From Clostridiaceae bacterium (GTDB lineage: Bacteria; Bacillota; Clostridia; Lachnospirales; Lachnospiraceae), in contig JAJQGL010000057.1 of the NCBI GenBank assembly GCA_021200535.1, positions 1 through 34,295 on the forward strand: a DNA stretch of 34,295 bases. The letters run 5' to 3'. Position 1 is the stretch's first letter. Each line of letters begins with the position of its first letter. Positions 29,525-34,295 of the stretch are shown one piece after another. The notes beneath the pieces were generated by a model. That model was not told where the DNA came from. It searched no databases and worked only from the letters and a program-made list of their open reading frames with translations. Made by a program: the position numbers and the translations under genes.

Positions 29525-30037
29525 TCACACCTTCTCATACAACTCCAACCCAGCGACCACAACGTCCGTGCTCATCCTTCCTGTATCCACTTTCTCCTTA
29601 TCCACAATCTTCACCCAGGCGAGTCTTTTATGCCGGTCTATCTTTACAATCCGGTCATCGTAGCCGACCAGCGGTCCTTCTGTGACATGAGCTCTTCCAT
29701 TCCTAACTATCCCTCTGGACATATAGATGTGATGCCTATCCCCACTGATAGTCAATAGGAAATGGGTAGCTTCATCCGATAAACTGTATGTAATGAAACG
29801 GGTTCTGATTTGATGAAGTGTGGCCAACTCTTTACCAATGTGCTGTTCATCACACTCCAGAAATATGTACCCCGGATAAAGAATCACAGTCTCAATATGT
29901 TCTTCACCGTGAAAACGCCGTACCCGATTCGCAGTAAGACGAAAGATTTCACATCCCTCGTCTTCTACACGAGGCACATAAGATTTGGAAGCCGTAACAG
30001 AACCTAGCGTATCATGACAACGCATAACATATAGCAA
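29525..30037 (-). CDS. loaP: LoaP-type NusG paralogue (antiterminator)
   Basis: A 170-residue NusG-family protein. The NGN domain spans residues 1-100 (LYVMRCHDT, ETVILYPGYIFLECDE), and the KOW domain 116-145 (AHVTEGPLVGYDDRIVKIDRHKRLAWVKI) has the DRHKR-W pattern I associate with LoaP. LoaP proteins bind RNA polymerase and a leader RNA hairpin to let transcription pass terminators in long operons such as polysaccharide or antibiotic clusters. The start is TTG at 30037, supported by AAGGAGG. Its place between the SLATT gene and the cyclase-like cassette is unusual, as LoaP genes commonly lead a polysaccharide operon. Confidence 0.8.
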   Translation of the reverse strand: MLYVMRCHDTLGSVTASKSYVPRVEDEGCEIFRLTANRVRRFHGEEHIETVILYPGYIFLECDEQHIGKELATLHQIRTRFITYSLSDEATHFLLTISGDRHHIYMSRGIVRNGRAHVTEGPLVGYDDRIVKIDRHKRLAWVKIVDKEKVDTGRMSTDVVVAGLELYEKV

Positions 30038-30076
30038 AGCGAGGTTTCCTCCTTCTTGGGTGTATGTATTCTTTTA

Positions 30077-30091
30077 TGAAATGTCATTTCA
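30077..30091. promoter_or_regulatory. Palindrome upstream of loaP
   Basis: TGAAATGTCATTTCA is a perfect palindrome with a single central base, 40 bp before the loaP start and just after the SLATT stop. On the minus strand it lies between TTGTGA and GAATAC-type elements, so it may be an operator in a weak promoter. Confidence 0.4.
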
Positions 30092-30105
30092 CAAATTGCT
30101 CATTC

Positions 30106-30753
30106 TCACGAACTACGTCGGCTCATATTCTCCTTAAATTCAATATGCCTGTCCTCTATGAGAACGGTCACAGCGTCTTTAAATTTATTGTACATGGCCG
30201 TCTCGTAATCTATCGCTTCCTGACTATCACGTTTCAAAACAGGCGCGCCTTCGTAATACCCATATTCTCTGCAGCCATACGCATAACTGTAGCAGACTTC
30301 CTGAAACTGCTGGACATAATTTCGGTGACTCAGCCACGCTTCCATATATCCCTTTATACTTCGATAACCTAGGATAACCGTCACAGATGCCGTCGCTACT
30401 GTTGCAAGAACACTAAACCAATCTCCGGCTATACTATTTTTAGTATAAGCACAAATCAAATTAAAAACCGTGGCAGATGCGGTGAGTACCAGGACAGCAA
30501 GCTCGGAGTGAAAATATAAATTACGATTCTTAATAGCCTTGTTATCTTCATGAGTGAATTTCGTAATCATAAAATCAATGAAGCTTTCCGTACCATTAGC
30601 CGTTGTACTCTCTGCCTCATTACACATATCACTCTGAGCATCATCGCATTTTCCGGCCCGATGTTTTAACTGTTCTTCAAGTTCTGAACTTATAGTCGGA
30701 TAAGATGTCAAGCGATTATTCAATTGTTGTTCGTCAAATTTCTTATTTTCCAT
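30106..30753 (-). CDS. SLATT-domain two-helix membrane protein
   Basis: A 215-residue protein with the SLATT layout: a cytoplasmic N-terminal region, the run RNLYFHSELAVLVLTASATV leading into membrane helix 1 (about 83-103), membrane helix 2 (about 111-130, WFSVLATVATASVTVILGYRS), then a cytoplasmic helical region with AWLSHRNYVQQFQEVCYSYAYG and IDYETAMYNKFKDA. SLATT proteins were described as pore-forming effectors linked to nucleotide-second-messenger systems. No cyclase is directly adjacent, but the cyclase-like gene follows on the same strand 2 kb away. Ribosome site is weak (TTTGGAAC). Confidence 0.8.
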   Translation of the reverse strand: MENKKFDEQQLNNRLTSYPTISSELEEQLKHRAGKCDDAQSDMCNEAESTTANGTESFIDFMITKFTHEDNKAIKNRNLYFHSELAVLVLTASATVFNLICAYTKNSIAGDWFSVLATVATASVTVILGYRSIKGYMEAWLSHRNYVQQFQEVCYSYAYGCREYGYYEGAPVLKRDSQEAIDYETAMYNKFKDAVTVLIEDRHIEFKENMSRRSS

Positions 30754-30802
30754 GTTCCAAAATATCAGCTTCTCGGCTAAAATTGCTGGTTTCTATTCCC
30801 AA

Positions 30803-31894
30803 TCAAATATTATAAAACGTCTTATACCATTTTGCAAATTTTCCTAACCCAGTTCTCAAATCCGTACTCGGTTTAAAACCAAAATCCCTCTCTAAACTAT
30901 TGATATCTGCATAGGTCACAGGCACATCCCCCGGTTGCATAGGAACCAGTTCTTTGTGTGCCTCAAAATCATAATCTGCCTCTAGAACCCCGGCTCTTAC
31001 CAATTCCTGTTGCAGGATATCAACAAAATCCAGTAGATTCTCCGGCCGGTTGTTTCCAATATTGTAAATCCGATACGGCGGAACAGGAAGCCCGTCCTCT
31101 CCATTCGCCTTCTCCGGCGCACACTGCATCACACGCTTTACACCTTCCACAATGTCATCCACATAGGTGAAATCCCGCTTGCAGTTTCCGTAGTTGAATA
31201 TCTGGATAGTTTTCCCAGCACGGAGTTTGTCTGTGAACCCGAAGTACGCCATATCCGGTCTGCCTGCCGGTCCGTAGACTGTGAAAAACCGCAAGCCTGT
31301 GGATGGCATGTTATACAGCTTGCTGTATGCATGGGCAAGCAGTTCATTGCTCTTTTTCGTGGCCGCATAGAGGCTAACTGGGTTGTCTACCTTATCCTCT
31401 ACACTGTACGGCACCTTTTTGTTACTTCCATACACAGAAGAACTCGATGCATAAACAAGATGCTCCACACCTCTGTTCCCGTCGTCATAGGAATGTCGAC
31501 ACGCTTCCAATATATTATAGAACCCAATCAGATTGCTTTCAATATACACATCAGGATTCGTGATGCTGTACCTCACTCCTGCCTGCGCCGCCAGGTTGAC
31601 CACAATCGAAGGTTTATAGTCCCGGAATATGCTATCCACACACTCTTTATCCGCTATGCTCCCCTTCACGAAGCTCCATATAGATTCCGGATGCTGCTCC
31701 GCTGTCTTCTGTATCTCGTCCAGCCGGTAATTCTTGATACTCACATCATAATAATCATTCAGATTGTCGATGCCGATGATGTTCACAGGGGAAGAACTCT
31801 TCAGCAGCTCCAGAACAAGGTTTGCACCGATAAATCCGGCGGCACCGGTGATGAGGATGGTTTTATTTTTGATTTCTACATTCTTCTCTAACAC
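30803..31894 (-). CDS. UDP-glucuronate 4-epimerase-type NAD-dependent epimerase
   Basis: A 363-residue extended short-chain dehydrogenase. It has the NAD-binding TGAAGFIG near residue 17-24, the NLAAQAGVRYSI motif, catalytic SSSSVYG and YAATK, and RFFTVYGPAGRPDMAYFGF. This set is characteristic of UDP-glucuronate 4-epimerases, which make UDP-galacturonate. GTG at 31894 is chosen because GAGG lies 8 nt upstream; a GTG at 31903 has no site. It follows the UDP-glucose dehydrogenase by 13 bp, so the two form a UDP-glucose to UDP-glucuronate to UDP-galacturonate route for a surface polysaccharide. Confidence 0.87.
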   Translation of the reverse strand: MLEKNVEIKNKTILITGAAGFIGANLVLELLKSSSPVNIIGIDNLNDYYDVSIKNYRLDEIQKTAEQHPESIWSFVKGSIADKECVDSIFRDYKPSIVVNLAAQAGVRYSITNPDVYIESNLIGFYNILEACRHSYDDGNRGVEHLVYASSSSVYGSNKKVPYSVEDKVDNPVSLYAATKKSNELLAHAYSKLYNMPSTGLRFFTVYGPAGRPDMAYFGFTDKLRAGKTIQIFNYGNCKRDFTYVDDIVEGVKRVMQCAPEKANGEDGLPVPPYRIYNIGNNRPENLLDFVDILQQELVRAGVLEADYDFEAHKELVPMQPGDVPVTYADINSLERDFGFKPSTDLRTGLGKFAKWYKTFYNI

Positions 31895-31907
31895 TTCTTG
31901 CACCTCA

Positions 31908-33140
31908 TCAATCGCGCCCGTACAAATCGCGTGTGTACACCTTTTCCTTCACATCGTCCAGGCAAGAATCATACCTATTAGCGATGATGGACTGTGACTG
32001 TTCTTTAAATGCTGCAAGATCATTAACCACACGACTGCCAAAGAAAGTGCTGCCATCCTCAAGCGTCGGCTCATAGATAATCACAGTGGCGCCTTTCGCC
32101 TTGATCCGCTTCATAACACCTTGGATGGAGGATTGGCGGAAATTATCGGAATTAGACTTCATGGTCAGGCGGTAAACACCGACTACGACTTCTTTCTCCT
32201 TGGATTCACTCCACTCCTCATTCGCCTCATAAGCACCGGCGATCTCAAGAACCTTATCCGCTATAAAGTCTTTTCTTGTCCTGTTGCTCTCCACAACAGC
32301 CTGGATTAAATTCTCCGGGACATCGGCATAATTGGCCAATAGTTGCTTACTGTCTTTAGGAAGGCAATAGCCTCCGTACCCAAAGCTCGGATTATTGTAG
32401 TGGTTTCCAATTCTCGGATCAAGGCACACACCGTTTATGATCTGCTGCGTGTTCAGTCCCTTCATCTCAGCATATGTATCCAGTTCATTGAAGTAGCTGA
32501 CGCGAAGGGCTAAATAGGTGTTGGCGAAGAGCTTAACAGCCTCTGTTTCTGTGGCTCCCATGATGAGTGTGTCTATATTCTCTTTGATTGCACCTTCCAG
32601 CAATAACCCTGCAAATGTGTTCGCCGCTTTCACAAGTCTGGCATTCTCCACATCGGTTCCAACAATAATGCGCGAAGGGTACAGATTATCATAAAGTGCT
32701 TTGCTCTCCCTTAAAAATTCTGGGCTGAAAATGATATTATCACAATGGAATTTCTCTCGGATACTCACAGTGTATCCGACTGGAATTGTACTCTTGATAA
32801 CCATCACAGCATCCGGATTGTACTGAATCACTAGCCTAATCACAGACTCCACCGCAGAAGTATCAAAGAAGTTCTTCTTGCTGTCATAGTTAGTCGGCGC
32901 TGCGATGATAACAAAATCAGCGTCCTTATAAGCAGACTCCGCATCAAGAGTTGCGACCAGATTCAGTTCCTTCTCAGCTAAATACTTCTCTATGTATTCA
33001 TCCTGTATCGGGCTCTCTCTCCTGTTGATTTTCTCCACTTTTGACTCTACGATGTCCACAGCTTTGACTTCGTTGTGCTGGGCTAAGAGGACGGCTAAGG
33101 ATAAGCCGACATAGCCTGTTCCTGCTACTGCTATTTTCAT
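31908..33140 (-). CDS. ugd: UDP-glucose 6-dehydrogenase
   Basis: A 410-residue enzyme oxidising UDP-glucose to UDP-glucuronate with two NAD+. It shows the N-terminal Rossmann motif GTGYVGL (7-13), [23 protein letters not shown], the central [11 protein letters not shown] helix and the catalytic cysteine in [11 protein letters not shown] near residue 256. The C-terminal UDP-binding domain is complete ([27 protein letters not shown]). AAAGGAG precedes the ATG. It precedes the epimerase in one operon. Confidence 0.93.
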   Translation of the reverse strand: MKIAVAGTGYVGLSLAVLLAQHNEVKAVDIVESKVEKINRRESPIQDEYIEKYLAEKELNLVATLDAESAYKDADFVIIAAPTNYDSKKNFFDTSAVESVIRLVIQYNPDAVMVIKSTIPVGYTVSIREKFHCDNIIFSPEFLRESKALYDNLYPSRIIVGTDVENARLVKAANTFAGLLLEGAIKENIDTLIMGATETEAVKLFANTYLALRVSYFNELDTYAEMKGLNTQQIINGVCLDPRIGNHYNNPSFGYGGYCLPKDSKQLLANYADVPENLIQAVVESNRTRKDFIADKVLEIAGAYEANEEWSESKEKEVVVGVYRLTMKSNSDNFRQSSIQGVMKRIKAKGATVIIYEPTLEDGSTFFGSRVVNDLAAFKEQSQSIIANRYDSCLDDVKEKVYTRDLYGRD

Positions 33141-33251
33141 GGTTGGTACTCCTTTATCATTTATTATTCATGTATAGCACTGTTCAAACTACTTCTGTCT
33201 TCAAAATGTTATATGTCTATTTTATATATTATCTTTAGAAAATTTTATATC

Positions 33252-34295
33252 CTAGCATTTTCTACACGCTAAAGCCAAATCATCAAAATACTTTTTAATC
33301 CATTTAAAAAATATATTAAATATCATGGATAGAACAATTGAAATTATAATGGTCATGATAGTCCATAACGCCTCATTTTCAATCCAACAGTATTCGCTCC
33401 TTAGAATCTGATATACTCCACCATGAATCAAATATATTTCCAGAGAAATTTTACCCAGAAACATCCAGATTTTAAATTTAAATCGAATCTTTCTGCCTGT
33501 TATGGCTACTAAAATTGAAAATAATGACGTTGAAAGTATTCTACAGCAAATGCGAGCAAAACCTTGTTCCTCATAAATATATTCTAGTATTAATGGCAAC
33601 CCTGTGAATATCAAGAAAAGAGAAATAACAATCAACATGATTTTGAAAAAATGTAATGTAAGTAGCTGATCAATTTCATCTTTTTTAAACGCCCAGAAAA
33701 CGCCAACGGAAAAAGCAAAGCCTGACATATACCAGATAGCAGGGTATTGTAATAGTATAAGTATTAATGTCTGAATAAATTGAAGTATCAATAAAATTAA
33801 TATTCCTAGCCAATATCTATGATTGCAGCATTTAAAAGAAATCCAGAAAAAAATATAATAAAGTATTTGGATAATCATGTACCACGAGTTGGCTGCAATC
33901 GGTGCGCCATTAAAAAATGACATAAATATTTGAAGGGGTGAATAAGATTTGCCCAAAAGTGAGTATTCAGCAACATACATAATTGTAATAATAAAATAAA
34001 TAGTAAAAATATATAATATCCGTTTTATCCAAAAAACTGATAGATACTCATTCCCTTTTTTTAGCAACCCAGTCATAAGACCATAACCACTAAAGAAGAA
34101 AAAAACACTAACGACTAAATAACCTGCATGAACCAATAAACAAAAAAGTCGCCCCCCCTGGGTAATTTCCGACATATGATGTAACACAATAACCAGAGCA
34201 AATATGCCTCTTAGGCTAGTTGTTGTTTCAATAGACAAATATTCACTCTCATTAATTGATTTTTCATGAATAAATGAATCAAATATAAGTAAAAG
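33252..34295 (-). CDS. Acyltransferase-3 family membrane protein (5' end beyond window)
   Basis: An integral membrane acyltransferase of the OafA/YrhL (Acyltransferase_3) type. It has TSLRGIFALVIVLHHMSE, with the family's R-G and H near the first helix, about ten hydrophobic segments, and FLGKISLEIYLIHG near the end. Such enzymes add acetyl or similar groups to surface polysaccharide. The frame stays open from a TTG at 34238 through LLLIFDSFIHEKSINESEY to the window edge, so the true start is outside. It is more A+T-rich than the neighbouring sugar-nucleotide genes, which fits horizontal exchange of polysaccharide genes. Confidence 0.85.
   Translation of the reverse strand, partial: LLLIFDSFIHEKSINESEYLSIETTTSLRGIFALVIVLHHMSEITQGGRLFCLLVHAGYLVVSVFFFFSGYGLMTGLLKKGNEYLSVFWIKRILYIFTIYFIITIMYVAEYSLLGKSYSPLQIFMSFFNGAPIAANSWYMIIQILYYIFFWISFKCCNHRYWLGILILLILQFIQTLILILLQYPAIWYMSGFAFSVGVFWAFKKDEIDQLLTLHFFKIMLIVISLFLIFTGLPLILEYIYEEQGFARICCRILSTSLFSILVAITGRKIRFKFKIWMFLGKISLEIYLIHGGVYQILRSEYCWIENEALWTIMTIIISIVLSMIFNIFFKWIKKYFDDLALACRKC

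Overview
The window looks like a chromosomal piece of a Gram-positive gut-type Clostridium relative (Lachnospiraceae-like). The basis is strong AGGAGG-type ribosome sites, some TTG and GTG starts, a phage replication gene set of the kind known from Firmicutes temperate phages, and a LoaP-type elongation factor beside sugar-nucleotide genes. No rRNA or credible tRNA gene is visible. Genus-level assignment is not possible from the sequence alone.

Positions 1-19,000 are the replication half of a prophage, almost entirely transcribed leftward. In order of transcription: a sigma-region-4-like protein (19011-18283), a deoxyribosyltransferase-like protein, a low-complexity protein, a RecB-like DUF2800 nuclease, a DUF2815 ssDNA-binding protein, a family A DNA polymerase, small proteins, DUF932, a VRR-NUC nuclease, a SNF2-type helicase broken by a 5-bp duplication at its nucleotide-binding motif, three small proteins including a second sigma-like one, a MazF-like protein, a P4-type primase-helicase, an origin-like AT-rich segment, a DUF6378 protein, S-adenosylmethionine synthetase, an antitoxin with a gutted PIN toxin, an HNH nuclease, and the first codons of another gene at the left edge. 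Embedded in this leftward block is a rightward transcription unit (about 927-1218). It has a near-consensus promoter, a terminator, and two tandem 53-nt repeats whose hairpins co-vary around an identical loop. This is a strong candidate for an undescribed structured RNA.

Positions 19,500-24,600 are a regulatory region: a leftward Xre protein, small genes of unknown role, several long hairpin terminators, a complete IS200-type element whose left end abuts the stop codon of a second Xre-type gene, and a divergent rightward Xre-ImmA/IrrE pair behind a consensus promoter. This resembles the lysogeny control module of a prophage or integrative element.

Positions 24,690-30,750 look like a defence or accessory island, all leftward: a KOW-domain protein, an OLD-like ATPase with a TOPRIM-like domain, a remnant of a second loaP gene, a protein resembling nucleotide cyclase-fold proteins, a tightly coupled partner of unknown function, an intact LoaP-type antiterminator, and a SLATT-domain two-helix membrane protein. 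A cyclase-like protein near a SLATT pore-type effector suggests a second-messenger immune system of unfamiliar composition. From 30,800 to the right edge lie surface-polysaccharide genes: a UDP-glucuronate-4-epimerase-type enzyme, a UDP-glucose 6-dehydrogenase, and an acyltransferase truncated by the window edge. No integrase, attachment site or structural phage gene is inside the window, so the prophage limits cannot be fixed here.
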